Assembly: GCA_902595535.1 (NCBI GenBank)
Contig: CACJQI010000002.1
Span: 124,001-188,000 of the forward strand
Origin: an uncultured Pelagibacteraceae bacterium
Lineage (GTDB): Bacteria > Pseudomonadota > Alphaproteobacteria > Pelagibacterales > Pelagibacteraceae
DNA length: 64,000 nucleotides
Reading direction: 5' to 3'
Under the pieces are notes generated by a model, which did no database searches, was not told where the DNA came from, and worked only from the letters and a program-made list of their open reading frames with translations. Position 1 is the stretch's first letter. Each line of letters opens with the position of its first letter. Positions 45,122 to 55,039 of this stretch are shown here, one piece after another. Both the position numbers and the translations under genes were made by a program.

Positions 45122-45694
45122 ATGAAAATCATAGCTGGTGTCGACGAAGTTGGTAGAGGAAGTTTAATAGGACCTGTTTACGCAGCAGCAGTAATTTTAA
45201 ATAAAAATATTGATAAAAAATTATTAAGAGACTCTAAGACTATTTCTAAAGTTAAAAGAGAATTATTATCAAATTATATTAAAAAGAATTCGATTTGGGT
45301 AATTGGTAAAGCATCAGTTAAGGAAATAGATAAAATTAATATCTTGCAAGCAAGTTTACTTGCAATGAAGAGAGCTATTAAAAAACTTAAAAAAAAACCT
45401 ACACAAATTTTAATTGATGGAAATAAAGTTCCCGATTTAAAAAATTATAATTTAAAAGCAATAATTAAAGGTGATCAAAAAATTCCCTCTATTTCTGCAG
45501 CATCAATTATTGCAAAGGTTGCTAGAGATAAATTTATTACAACGTTGGCAAAAACAAATAAAGGATACAATTGGGATCAAAATTTTGGGTATGGAACTAA
45601 GCAACATTTAAAAGCTATTAAAAAACTTGGTATCAGTAAGCATCATAGAAAAACCTTCTCACCTATAAATAATTACAAGACACACAATATCTAG
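45122..45694 (+). CDS. rnhB: Ribonuclease HII
   Basis: [48 protein letters not shown]. Confidence 0.97.
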   Translation: MKIIAGVDEVGRGSLIGPVYAAAVILNKNIDKKLLRDSKTISKVKRELLSNYIKKNSIWVIGKASVKEIDKINILQASLLAMKRAIKKLKKKPTQILIDGNKVPDLKNYNLKAIIKGDQKIPSISAASIIAKVARDKFITTLAKTNKGYNWDQNFGYGTKQHLKAIKKLGISKHHRKTFSPINNYKTHNI

Positions 45695-45721
45695 TCACGC
45701 TAATTAAGATAAGCACAAATC

Positions 45722-45774
45722 GAATCCAAATAATTCAATCTCAGGTTGACCCAAGAATCCATTTGGAGTCTAAT
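45722..45774 (+). promoter_or_regulatory. Predicted ccrM promoter (TTGACC-N17-TCTAAT) with three GANTC sites
   Basis: GANTC at 45722-45726, 45755-45759, 45766-45770; -35 at 45746-45751, -10 at 45769-45774. Confidence 0.6.
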
Positions 45775-45786
45775 TATTTTATACAA

Positions 45787-46857
45787 ATGAATACTGACTT
45801 TAAAAATAAAATTATTAATGGAGATAGTCTTGAAGAATTAAAAAAAATTCCAAGCGAGACTTTTGATATAGTTTTTGCAGACCCACCATACAATTTGCAA
45901 CTAAAGAATAAACTAACTAGACCAGATAGATCTAAAGTAAGTGCAGTTGATGATAAATGGGATCAATTTGAAAATTTTAAAAAATATGATGAATTTACAT
46001 ATGCATGGTTGACTGAGTGTAAAAGAATTTTAAAAAAAAATGGAGCTATCTGGGTAATAGGTAGTTATCACAATATTTTTAGAGTAGGAACTACAATTCA
46101 AAATTTAGGGTTCTGGATTTTAAATGATGTCATTTGGAATAAGAATAATCCTATGCCTAATTTTAGAGGCACACGATTTACAAACGCTCACGAAACTTTA
46201 ATTTGGGCTTCGAAAAGTGATAAATCAAAATATACTTTTAACTATCAGTCACTTAAATGCTTAAACGATGATTTGCAGATGAGATCTAATTGGAATTTAC
46301 CAATTTGTAATGGAACTGAAAGATTAAAAAAAAATGGGAAAAAGGTTCATTCAACACAAAAACCAGAAGCATTATTGCACCGGATTTTATTAGCTTCATC
46401 AAATAAGAATGATATGATTTTAGATCCTTTTTTGGGATCAGGTACGACAGCTACTGTGGCTAAAAAATTAGGTAGAAATTATTATGGTATTGAAAAAGAA
46501 AAAACTTATTTTAAAGTTGCTGAGCAAAGAATAAAAAATACAAAACCTATTGAAGATAATTTTTTAGATACTCTTAAAAATAATAGATCTAAACCGAGAA
46601 TTCCATTTGGTTCATTAGTCGAGTTAGGAATAATTAAACCAGGAACTAATATTTTTGATAATAAGAAAAAAATTACTGCAAGAATAATGGCTGATGGAAG
46701 CATTAAGCATAATCAAGCCGAAGGCTCTATTCATAAAGTTGCTGCAACTATTCTAGGAGCTGAAAGTTGTAATGGTTGGACTTATTGGCATTGTGATATT
46801 AATGGAAGAACTTATCCCATTGACTATTTAAGACAAAGATTAATTTCAAAGAATTAA
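45787..46857 (+). CDS. ccrM: Adenine-specific DNA methyltransferase CcrM (GANTC)
   Basis: [10 protein letters not shown] (DPPY), [27 protein letters not shown]-terminal domain with [23 protein letters not shown]. Confidence 0.93.
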   Translation: MNTDFKNKIINGDSLEELKKIPSETFDIVFADPPYNLQLKNKLTRPDRSKVSAVDDKWDQFENFKKYDEFTYAWLTECKRILKKNGAIWVIGSYHNIFRVGTTIQNLGFWILNDVIWNKNNPMPNFRGTRFTNAHETLIWASKSDKSKYTFNYQSLKCLNDDLQMRSNWNLPICNGTERLKKNGKKVHSTQKPEALLHRILLASSNKNDMILDPFLGSGTTATVAKKLGRNYYGIEKEKTYFKVAEQRIKNTKPIEDNFLDTLKNNRSKPRIPFGSLVELGIIKPGTNIFDNKKKITARIMADGSIKHNQAEGSIHKVAATILGAESCNGWTYWHCDINGRTYPIDYLRQRLISKN

Positions 46858-48005
46858 TTTTTATAAATTCTCCCCAGATAATTTTCTAAAAATTTTTTAT
46901 TTTTAGTTAAAATCTTTAAACAAATATTTCTAAAAAAAATAATTATTGGATTTGACAAGTGAAAAGCAAATTGATTTATTTTTGATCTATTATTTACCAT
47001 TTTTACTTTTGATACTCTGCTATCATAGAATTGATCTTTGTTATTTATAATATTATCAAACAACTCATATCCACCTTCAATAGATTGTGAGGCTCCTTGT
47101 GCAAAAGAAGGTGGAAAAGCAAAAAAAGCATCTCCAACTAAAAAAATATTATCAACTGGTTTGAGATAACTTTTGCTAACAAAAACAGGGAAGTATTTAA
47201 TGTTAGTTAAATTATCTAAAATAGTAGCTGAAATTTTACCTTGTAACTTGTCTTTAATAGATTGAATGAAAGTTTCTTCTTTAAAAAGATTATAATTATC
47301 AAGTTTATTTGCTGTTAATTTATATTTTAGTATACCAATAAAATTAAATGCTTCATTATCATTACTTAATGGATAAATCACATGGTGAAAATCATGACCC
47401 ATAAATAATGAGATATTTTTTTTATTTATATTGCTGATATTGCTGCTTGAAATATTTCCTCTTATTGCAATAGAATTATCGTAAACAGGTTTTATTTGCT
47501 CATCAGAGATTAGTGATTTACTTTTAGAAAAAACACCATCGGAAATAATTAAATGATCGCAGTTAATTTTATTATTTTGATTAAATGTTAAAGTAATTTG
47601 ATTGCTAATTTTTTCAATTTTTTCAATATCATAACTATATTTGATAATATTATCGTCTAATCTATTTTTTAAAAATTCAACTAATTTAGATCTTTTAAGC
47701 GTTGTATACTTACAATTTTCAGAATTAAATTCTGATATATTTAGATCGCATATTTTTTTCTCTTTAATACTTTCGTAGAAATCAATTTTTTCAGGATTAA
47801 ATATTTCATTTTTATCCAAAGCATCAAATCCAATTTTATTTAAAATTTTAATAGAATTTGTAGATAATTGTATTCCATACCCTTCCTCCATATCAATTGA
47901 GCTGTTTTTTTCATAAATTGATAATGAATAATCAGGATTTTCTTTGAATAAGTTAGCAATAAACAAACCTGAAATCCCGGCTCCTATAATTGCTATTTTT
48001 TTCAT
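46854..48005 (-). CDS. FAD-dependent monooxygenase (UbiH/salicylate hydroxylase-like)
   Basis: [44 protein letters not shown]. Confidence 0.85.
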   Translation of the reverse strand: MKKIAIIGAGISGLFIANLFKENPDYSLSIYEKNSSIDMEEGYGIQLSTNSIKILNKIGFDALDKNEIFNPEKIDFYESIKEKKICDLNISEFNSENCKYTTLKRSKLVEFLKNRLDDNIIKYSYDIEKIEKISNQITLTFNQNNKINCDHLIISDGVFSKSKSLISDEQIKPVYDNSIAIRGNISSSNISNINKKNISLFMGHDFHHVIYPLSNDNEAFNFIGILKYKLTANKLDNYNLFKEETFIQSIKDKLQGKISATILDNLTNIKYFPVFVSKSYLKPVDNIFLVGDAFFAFPPSFAQGASQSIEGGYELFDNIINNKDQFYDSRVSKVKMVNNRSKINQFAFHLSNPIIIFFRNICLKILTKNKKFLENYLGRIYKN

Positions 48006-48982
48006 AGATTATGTTTAACAGACTGAAATATTTTTTTTGTAAATGTGGGAATTATATAATTTTCTAACTTTGATTTTTCAATCCATAAACCTTCTTTAGT
48101 TTTGTTTTTTGTATTCAAAAAATCTATAGAAATATTCATATTCATATTAGACATTTTAACACTTAATTTTTTGTTAGACTTTAGCAAAGAGTCAGAAAGA
48201 GTAATTTCTTTCATGGGAAAAATAAGTAAATTTTTCAAAAAATTAAATTTTTCATTTTTAATCAGTAGAATTTGATTGTTGTTCTTATATAGAGTTGCAA
48301 GATAAAATTTATCTATAATCTTTTTATTTTTTTTCTTAATTTCAAAGTCTTGCCTTTTGAATGAAAGACAATATTTAGTAATTGGGCATTTTTCACAATT
48401 AGGATTTTTTGGTTTACAGAGCAATGCTCCTATTTCCATCAAAGCCTGAACATAATCATTAGATCTTGATGTTTGTCCAAAAACTTTTTTTTTTTTATGA
48501 AGATTTTCCTTCTTAATCTCTTTCTCAGTTTTTAAATTTAAAATACGTTTTAATAATCTTTCTATATTTCCATCTAAAGGAATAATTTTTTGATTAAAAG
48601 CAATTGCAGAGATTGCACTAGCTGTGTAATCACCTATTCCAGGAAGTTTTATGAGCTCATCATAACTATTAGGAAGTCTTCCATTATATTTATCAATTAT
48701 CAATCTCGCACTTTTTTTAAGATTTTTTGCTCTAGAATAATAGCCAAGTCCTTGCCAATATCTTAAAAGCTTTGTTTCGTTAACTTTTGCTAAAGCTTCA
48801 AAATTTGGAATATTTTTTATAAAATTATTAAAATATGGAATAACTGTTGTTACCTGTGTTTGTTGCAACATAAATTCACTTACGAGAGTAAAATACTCTT
48901 TTTGCTTGGATGAACATTTTCTTCTCCAGGAAAGAGATCTTTTATTATTATCGTACCAATAAAGAATTTTTTTTGCTATCAT
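48002..48982 (-). CDS. mutY: A/G-specific adenine glycosylase
   Basis: WYDNNKRSLSWR, FMLQQTQVTTVIPYF, LPGIGDYTASAISAIAF, CEKCPITKYC iron-sulfur cluster. Confidence 0.96.
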   Translation of the reverse strand: MIAKKILYWYDNNKRSLSWRRKCSSKQKEYFTLVSEFMLQQTQVTTVIPYFNNFIKNIPNFEALAKVNETKLLRYWQGLGYYSRAKNLKKSARLIIDKYNGRLPNSYDELIKLPGIGDYTASAISAIAFNQKIIPLDGNIERLLKRILNLKTEKEIKKENLHKKKKVFGQTSRSNDYVQALMEIGALLCKPKNPNCEKCPITKYCLSFKRQDFEIKKKNKKIIDKFYLATLYKNNNQILLIKNEKFNFLKNLLIFPMKEITLSDSLLKSNKKLSVKMSNMNMNISIDFLNTKNKTKEGLWIEKSKLENYIIPTFTKKIFQSVKHNL

Positions 48983-48996
48983 TGTGTCAATTCAAA

Positions 48997-49485
48997 ATGT
49001 CCATTAAAAATAATATTAAGCAGAGAAATTCAAGCTTTCAAGGATTAAGATCTTTTAAAGATACTTTACCAACAAGTGTTAAAAAAATTATTAACAAAAA
49101 AGGTCACATATATTCTGAAACTCTCAATAACTGGAAATATATTGTTGGAGATGAACTTTTTAAAATTTGTTATCCAAAAACATTTAAAAATTCAAACAGA
49201 TTTGGTGTTAGTACATTATTGATAATGGTAAAAAGAGGTCATGAAATTGACTTAGAATATTCAAAAAAAAATATTTTAGATAAAATGAATAGTTTTTTTG
49301 GTCATTCTGTAGTGGAAAAATTAAAATTTATAAGTTTTGATGATGAGCAGCAAATATTTGCAACACCCAACAACAACCAAGAAAATGTCGCAATTGATAA
49401 ATACAAAAATAAAATTAATGATGTAAAAAATGAAAAAATTAAAAAATCGTTAATTGAATTAACAAAAGTATTTAAAGAAAAATGA
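48997..49485 (+). CDS. DUF721 (DciA-like) protein
   Basis: LNNWKYIVGDELFKICYPKTF, LLIMVKRGHEIDLEYSKKNILDKMNSFFG; upstream of dsbA-like gene and smc. Confidence 0.7.
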   Translation: MSIKNNIKQRNSSFQGLRSFKDTLPTSVKKIINKKGHIYSETLNNWKYIVGDELFKICYPKTFKNSNRFGVSTLLIMVKRGHEIDLEYSKKNILDKMNSFFGHSVVEKLKFISFDDEQQIFATPNNNQENVAIDKYKNKINDVKNEKIKKSLIELTKVFKEK

Positions 49486-50060
49486 AAAAAGCGCTATTTT
49501 TAGTAATAATATTTTTTTGTACGATTTCAAATATAAGTGCAGAGAGTATTAAGAGAATTGTCATAGGAAATGCCGATGCAAAAATATCTATAATTGCCTT
49601 TGAATCTTTAACTTGTAGTCATTGTGCAAATTTTCATAAAGATGTGTTTCCTGATTTAAAAAAAGATTATTTGGATACTGGTTTGGCTAAAATTGAATTT
49701 AGACATTTTCCTTTAGATATTGCAGCTTTCAATGCTTCTAAAGTTGCGCAATGTAATAATGATGGTGATTCTAAAATTTTAAACAGTTTATTTGCAAATC
49801 AACAGAAATGGGTCAAAGGAAGCTCTGCTGCTGAAGCAAATCAAAATCTTAAAAAATTTTTAGAAAGTGAAGGATTTAATATCGATTTTGAAACATGTAT
49901 AAATAATGAGAAAATTGAAGATTTTGTATTAAACGATCGAATCGATGGTGTTAAAAAATTCAAAGTTAATTCTACTCCTACGATTATAATTAATGATAAA
50001 AAGTTCGAAAAAACTCTTAATTATAAAAATTTAAAAAAAGCTCTAGAAAAACTGATATAA
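49482..50060 (+). CDS. DsbA-family thiol:disulfide protein
   Basis: Signal peptide; FESLTCSHCANFHKDVFP (CxxC), FKVNSTPTIIIN. Confidence 0.9.
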   Translation: MKKALFLVIIFFCTISNISAESIKRIVIGNADAKISIIAFESLTCSHCANFHKDVFPDLKKDYLDTGLAKIEFRHFPLDIAAFNASKVAQCNNDGDSKILNSLFANQQKWVKGSSAAEANQNLKKFLESEGFNIDFETCINNEKIEDFVLNDRIDGVKKFKVNSTPTIIINDKKFEKTLNYKNLKKALEKLI

Positions 50061-50068
50061 ACTAGTGC

Positions 50069-52642
50069 ATGGAGTTTAAAAAAATCCAGCTTAATGGATT
50101 TAAATCATTTGCTGATAAAACAAATTTCTTAATCGAAGAAGGTCTAACTGGAATTGTGGGCCCTAATGGCTGCGGTAAATCAAACATTGTAGAATCTTTA
50201 AGATGGGTTATGGGAGAAACATCTGCAAAAAGCATGCGTGGTTCAGGGATGGAAGATGTAATATTTTCTGGAACTTCAAATAAAGCATCTAAAAACATTG
50301 CAGAAGTTTCAATCGATGTTGATAATAAAAATAATGAAGGACCTGTTCAGTACCGTGAGGTTGATCAAATTAATGTAAGAAGAAAAATAGAAAAAGATAA
50401 AGGATCTAAATTCTATATTAACGATAAAGAAGTTAGGGCAAGAGATGCCCAAATGTTTTTTGCTGATCTGTCAACTGGTGCTCATTCACCCTCAATGATC
50501 AGTCAAGGTCGTATCGGTGCCTTGGTAACTGCGAAACCAACTGACCGAAGAGCTATATTAGAGGAAGCGGCAGGTATATCAGGTTTACATGTTAGAAGGC
50601 ATGAAGCAGAACTTAGATTAGGTGCAGCAGAAAATAATCTTAAAAGAGCAGATGAACTTAGAAGACAACAAGAAAAACAATTGGCTAATCTACAAAAACA
50701 AGCTGAAGAAGCGACTAAATATAAATCAATTACAGAAGAAATAAAAAAAATTGAAGCTGGGCTATATTACTTAAAATTATTAGAAATTGATAAAGAAATA
50801 AAAATTGAAAACGAAATTAATAACGAGGCTGAAGATGAAGTAGATGGCTTTAATAATAAAATATCAGAGCTAGAAAACTTAATAAAAGATGCAACTGACA
50901 AGGTGTCTCCTCTTAGAGAAAAAAATATCGAAAATCTCTCTAGAATACAAAGACTAAATCTTGAACTTCAAAGCTTAGATGAGGAAAACACACGGATACA
51001 AGATGAAATTGAAAGTATAAAGAAATCAATTCAAACTCTTGATGAAGATATTTCTAGAGAAAAAGGAATAATCATTGATGCTAATTCAAATGAAAAAAGG
51101 CTTAAGGAGGAGAAAGCAGATTTAATAGATATAGACTCTAAGTATTTTGAAACAGAAAAACTATCTAATGAAGAATTAGAAGAGGCAAAACGAAAGCTGA
51201 GCCAAGAACAAGAATCTGTAGATGAAGTTGTAAGCACTATCGCTGATGGAACCTTAAACATAAGCTTTGGCCCCATTAAAAATGTTAAAAACTCTATAAG
51301 TAGAGTGAAAGAATTAATTGATAGTAATGAAATAAATCAAGCTGTCACATTACTAGACAGATGTAATATTGAGTTAGATAATTTCTTAAGTGATTTAAAA
51401 GATGAAAAAGGTAGAAGAGAATTGTTAAGTGTAAATGAAAAATCAAAAACTATAAAAAAACTTCAAGAAAAGTATGCTGATGCATACAGTAAAAATCAAT
51501 CAATCAAAAATGAGTCTATCAAACGTAATGAAAGAATTAAAACTATTGAAACTGAAATAGAAAGTTGGAAAAATTTATTATCTAACTCTGAAAAAATGGT
51601 TGCTGAATTGATAGACAGAAAAAATAAACTTACTAATCAATTAACTGAATTGGATAATCAGCCTAAAATACAAGCTGAAAGAAAAGGTCAAATTTCAGAA
51701 AACTTAAGAATTTCTGATAAAGAAAAAATTGATAATGATTCTATCATTGAAGAAACAGATCAAAGAATTGATTCTTTAAGAACTCAATTAAACGAAATTC
51801 AAGAGCAATCTATTCAAATTAGAGAACGAAAAGCAAGTTCTGGGGCAACTATTGAAGGATTAAATAAAAGAAAAAATGATCTATTAGATAGAATTAGTTC
51901 AGAATTAAATTTAACAGAAGAAAATATTTTAGAAAACTCTAATTTAAATGGCATAGAAGAACTTCCAAATGCAGTTGATCAAGAAGACGCCTTGGATATA
52001 AAAAAACAAGAAAGAGAGAGATTAGGATCTGTAAACTTAAAAGCTGATGAAGAGACAAGTAAATATGAAGAGGAAATCAAGAAAATGGAACAAGATAGAT
52101 CTGATCTGGTTAGCGCAATAGTTAAGTTAAAAGATAGCATTAATGAACTTAATCAAAAAGGGAGAGAAAGACTTATTGAGGCTTTTGAAAAAGTTAATAG
52201 AAAATTTAATGAAGTCTATACAAAACTATTCAATGGCGGAAATGCTAAGCTAGAATTGGTAGACTCAGATGACCCTTTAGAAGCCGGCTTAGAAATGCTT
52301 GTAAGTCCCCCAGGTAAAAGACTTCAGTCAATAACTTTATTATCAGGTGGTGAGCAAGCTTTGACAGCTCTATCCTTAATCTTTGCAGTTTTTTTGACAA
52401 ATCCATCCCCTCTTTGTGTATTAGATGAGGTTGATGCTCCTCTAGATGATGCAAATGTAACGAGATTTTGTAGCCTACTTGAAGAACTAATTAAAATTAC
52501 TAACACTAGATTTATCATTGTAACCCATCACGCATTAACTATGTCTAAAATGAATAGGCTTTATGGGGTTACCATGCCAGAAAAAGGGATTAGTCAATTA
52601 GTTGCTGTTGATTTACAAAAAGCAGAGAGTATGGTTGCCTAA
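50069..52642 (+). CDS. smc: Chromosome segregation SMC-family ATPase (short)
   Basis: LNGFKSFADKTNFLIEEGLTGIVGPNGCGKSNIVESLRWVMGE (Walker A), TLLSGGEQALTALSLIFAVF (signature), CVLDEVDAPLDDAN (Walker B); 857 aa. Confidence 0.93.
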   Translation: MEFKKIQLNGFKSFADKTNFLIEEGLTGIVGPNGCGKSNIVESLRWVMGETSAKSMRGSGMEDVIFSGTSNKASKNIAEVSIDVDNKNNEGPVQYREVDQINVRRKIEKDKGSKFYINDKEVRARDAQMFFADLSTGAHSPSMISQGRIGALVTAKPTDRRAILEEAAGISGLHVRRHEAELRLGAAENNLKRADELRRQQEKQLANLQKQAEEATKYKSITEEIKKIEAGLYYLKLLEIDKEIKIENEINNEAEDEVDGFNNKISELENLIKDATDKVSPLREKNIENLSRIQRLNLELQSLDEENTRIQDEIESIKKSIQTLDEDISREKGIIIDANSNEKRLKEEKADLIDIDSKYFETEKLSNEELEEAKRKLSQEQESVDEVVSTIADGTLNISFGPIKNVKNSISRVKELIDSNEINQAVTLLDRCNIELDNFLSDLKDEKGRRELLSVNEKSKTIKKLQEKYADAYSKNQSIKNESIKRNERIKTIETEIESWKNLLSNSEKMVAELIDRKNKLTNQLTELDNQPKIQAERKGQISENLRISDKEKIDNDSIIEETDQRIDSLRTQLNEIQEQSIQIRERKASSGATIEGLNKRKNDLLDRISSELNLTEENILENSNLNGIEELPNAVDQEDALDIKKQERERLGSVNLKADEETSKYEEEIKKMEQDRSDLVSAIVKLKDSINELNQKGRERLIEAFEKVNRKFNEVYTKLFNGGNAKLELVDSDDPLEAGLEMLVSPPGKRLQSITLLSGGEQALTALSLIFAVFLTNPSPLCVLDEVDAPLDDANVTRFCSLLEELIKITNTRFIIVTHHALTMSKMNRLYGVTMPEKGISQLVAVDLQKAESMVA

Positions 52643-52651
52643 TCTATACAA

Positions 52652-52927
52652 ATGCCAAAAGATCCGTTTAAAACTCGCTTAGAGATTGCAAAAAACAAGC
52701 TCTCAAAGAAGAATTTATATAATAAAAAGGATAGCTCTTTTTCAATAGGTACAGCTTTCAAATTGAGCACCGAATTGGTCTCAGCAGTAGCAGTGGGGAC
52801 AATTATTGGGTTTATTTTTGACAAGACCTTTGGTACTAAACCCTGGTTTATATTAATATTTTTTTTTGTGGGAGTAGTTGCTGGGATATCCAACGTAATT
52901 AAATCTGCAAAAAATATGCAAAAATAG
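52652..52927 (+). CDS. atpI: ATP synthase protein I-like (AtpI)
   Basis: Two-TM protein, SAVAVGTIIGFIFDKTFGTKPWFILIFFFVGVVAGISNV, directly upstream of atpB. Confidence 0.85.
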   Translation: MPKDPFKTRLEIAKNKLSKKNLYNKKDSSFSIGTAFKLSTELVSAVAVGTIIGFIFDKTFGTKPWFILIFFFVGVVAGISNVIKSAKNMQK

Positions 52928-52936
52928 ATAGTTTTT

Positions 52937-53671
52937 ATGGCAGCAAATCCGATGACCCAATTCAATGTTTATAGAATTGGACCAGAAATTAAAGTAGGAG
53001 CATTTGATATATCGTTCACTAACGCTAGTTTGTTTATGATTATAAGTACATTAGCAATTTTAATAATTTTTAATCTTGGATCAAAAAAAAATTCACTCTT
53101 GCCAAATAAAATTCAATTACTAGCTGAGCTTAGTTATACATTTGTTTCTAAAATGATTAGTGATACAGCAGGTCTAAAAGCAAAACCTTATTTTGCATTT
53201 ATATTTTCGCTTTTTATGTTTGTGCTTTTTTGTAACATGTTTGGAATGATACCTTATACTTTCACAGTAACTAGTCATATTATCGTTACATTTGTATTGG
53301 CTACTTTTATCTTTATTGGGGTAACAGTTATTGGATTTATCAAACATGGTTTTGGATATTTAAAATTATTTGTTCCTAGTGGAGTTCCACCAGTATTACT
53401 TCCGCTAATAGTTGTAATAGAAATTATTTCTTATTTAAGTAGACCAGTAAGTTTATCAGTTAGATTATTTGCTAATATGATGGCTGGTCATACAATGATG
53501 AAAGTTTTCGGAGGCTTTGTAATAAGTCTTGGAATAGTTGGTGGATGGCTTCCACTGAGTTTTTCGGTTGCATTAACTGGTTTGGAGATATTAGTTGCTT
53601 TTCTTCAAGCATATGTTTTTGCAATCTTAACCTGCATCTATTTAAATGATGCATTAAATTTACACCATTAA
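52937..53671 (+). CDS. atpB: ATP synthase F0 subunit a
   Basis: LSVRLFANMMAGHTMMKVFGGF with conserved Arg; ALTGLEILVAFLQAYVFAILTCIYLNDAL. Confidence 0.97.
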   Translation: MAANPMTQFNVYRIGPEIKVGAFDISFTNASLFMIISTLAILIIFNLGSKKNSLLPNKIQLLAELSYTFVSKMISDTAGLKAKPYFAFIFSLFMFVLFCNMFGMIPYTFTVTSHIIVTFVLATFIFIGVTVIGFIKHGFGYLKLFVPSGVPPVLLPLIVVIEIISYLSRPVSLSVRLFANMMAGHTMMKVFGGFVISLGIVGGWLPLSFSVALTGLEILVAFLQAYVFAILTCIYLNDALNLHH

Positions 53672-53689
53672 CTAACATAGGAGGATATA

Positions 53690-53917
53690 ATGGAATTAGA
53701 AGCAGCAAAAATGATCGGAGCAGGTTTAGCAGCAATTGCTTTAGCTGGTGCCGGTGTTGGTATCGGAATTATTTTCGGGAACTATTTGTCAGGAGCGATG
53801 AGAAATCCATCTGCAGCACAGAAACAATTTCCTAATTTGCTTTTAGGTTTTGCACTAGCAGAAGCAACAGGGTTATTTGGATTAGTAGTTGCATTAATCA
53901 TTCTTTTTGCGTTTTAA
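53690..53917 (+). CDS. atpE: ATP synthase F0 subunit c
   Basis: GAGLAAIALAGAGVGIGIIFGNYLSGAMRNPSAAQ; LLGFALAEATGLFGLVVALIILFAF; strong AGGAGG SD. Confidence 0.98.
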   Translation: MELEAAKMIGAGLAAIALAGAGVGIGIIFGNYLSGAMRNPSAAQKQFPNLLLGFALAEATGLFGLVVALIILFAF

Positions 53918-53922
53918 ATTTA

Positions 53923-54513
53923 ATGATTAAAAAAATATATTTTCAGTCGATATTTTTTAGCTTCCTTTTTTCTTTAGAAGCTTTTGCAGCTGAAAGCGGA
54001 GGTATGCCTCAATTAAATCCAGAATTTTGGGTTTCGCAAATCTTTTGGTTAACACTTACGTTTGGAATTTTATATATTGTTTTATCTAAACTTATACTCC
54101 CAAAAATTAGTAACAATCTGGAAACGCGAAAATCTCAAATATTAGAAAATATTGAGGCTGCAGAAAAACAAAGAGAAGATAGTGAAACAAAACTAAAAGA
54201 ATACGAGGAAATTATCTCCAAAAGTAAACTGGAGGCTAAAAATATCTTCAATCAGGCAAGAGAAAAGGCATTAAAAGATATTAATGCAAAACGAGAAGTG
54301 CTTGATAAACAAATAGATGAAGAGATCAGTAAGGCAGAAGAAGAAATAAATACTTTGCGTAACAGTGCTCCTGAAAAAATTAACGCAATTGCAATTGAAA
54401 CTTCATCTGACTTAATTCAAAAGCTTATTGGTGCTGAAGTAAATAATAGTAGTATTTCAGCAATAGTGGATGATTTGTCCAAAAGAAATGGAGATAAATA
54501 TTATGCCAATTGA
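53923..54513 (+). CDS. atpF': ATP synthase F0 subunit b'
   Basis: QLNPEFWVSQIFWLTLTFGILYIVLSKLILPKISNNLETRKSQI, coiled coil. Confidence 0.93.
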   Translation: MIKKIYFQSIFFSFLFSLEAFAAESGGMPQLNPEFWVSQIFWLTLTFGILYIVLSKLILPKISNNLETRKSQILENIEAAEKQREDSETKLKEYEEIISKSKLEAKNIFNQAREKALKDINAKREVLDKQIDEEISKAEEEINTLRNSAPEKINAIAIETSSDLIQKLIGAEVNNSSISAIVDDLSKRNGDKYYAN

Positions 54514-55000
54514 TGCAACTTTTTGGGTAGCTGTTTCATTTATCATTTTTTTTGGTGCTTTAATTTATCTTAAGATTCCACAAAAAATTACTGAAATTTT
54601 GGATAAAATGATTTCAGACATCAAAAACGAAATTGATGAAAGCGAGAAATTAAGAACTGATGCAAAAACATTGCTAGATAATGCTCAAAATAAATTAGAC
54701 ACGGCACAGTCAGTTAGTAGTGAAATCTTGGAAGAAGCTAAAAAAGACTCCGATAAACTAATAATTGAATTAAATGACAAATTTCATAAATCTTCAGAAA
54801 TCAAAAAAAATCTTGCTGAAAACAAAATTAGCCAAATGAAAGAAGCAGCTATTAAAGACATAAAAGATGCATCAATTAAAATTGCTGTAGACTCTGTTAA
54901 GAAGATTATTACAACATCAGTAGATAAATCAAAACTAGATGCTGTATTTCAAAAAAACTTAGACGAAACAAAAGAAGAGTTAAAAAAGATTAACTCATAA
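54503..55000 (+). CDS. atpF: ATP synthase F0 subunit b
   Basis: MPIDATFWVAVSFIIFFGALIYLKIPQKITEILD, coiled coil. Confidence 0.93.
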   Translation: MPIDATFWVAVSFIIFFGALIYLKIPQKITEILDKMISDIKNEIDESEKLRTDAKTLLDNAQNKLDTAQSVSSEILEEAKKDSDKLIIELNDKFHKSSEIKKNLAENKISQMKEAAIKDIKDASIKIAVDSVKKIITTSVDKSKLDAVFQKNLDETKEELKKINS

Positions 55001-55039
55001 AATTCTTACATTTTTTCAAAAAAACTATAAATTATTAAA

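Noticed and set aside
48910-48996. 29-aa N-terminal extension of the DUF721 ORF
   Set aside because: Would overlap the mutY start antisense; the Met at 48997 gives a protein start consistent with the conserved region.
50069-52642. smc as a frameshifted or truncated pseudogene
   Set aside because: Single continuous frame containing Walker A, signature and Walker B; short but apparently intact.
52639-52965. 108-aa minus-strand ORF over atpI
   Set aside because: Antisense shadow of atpI/atpB; no independent support.
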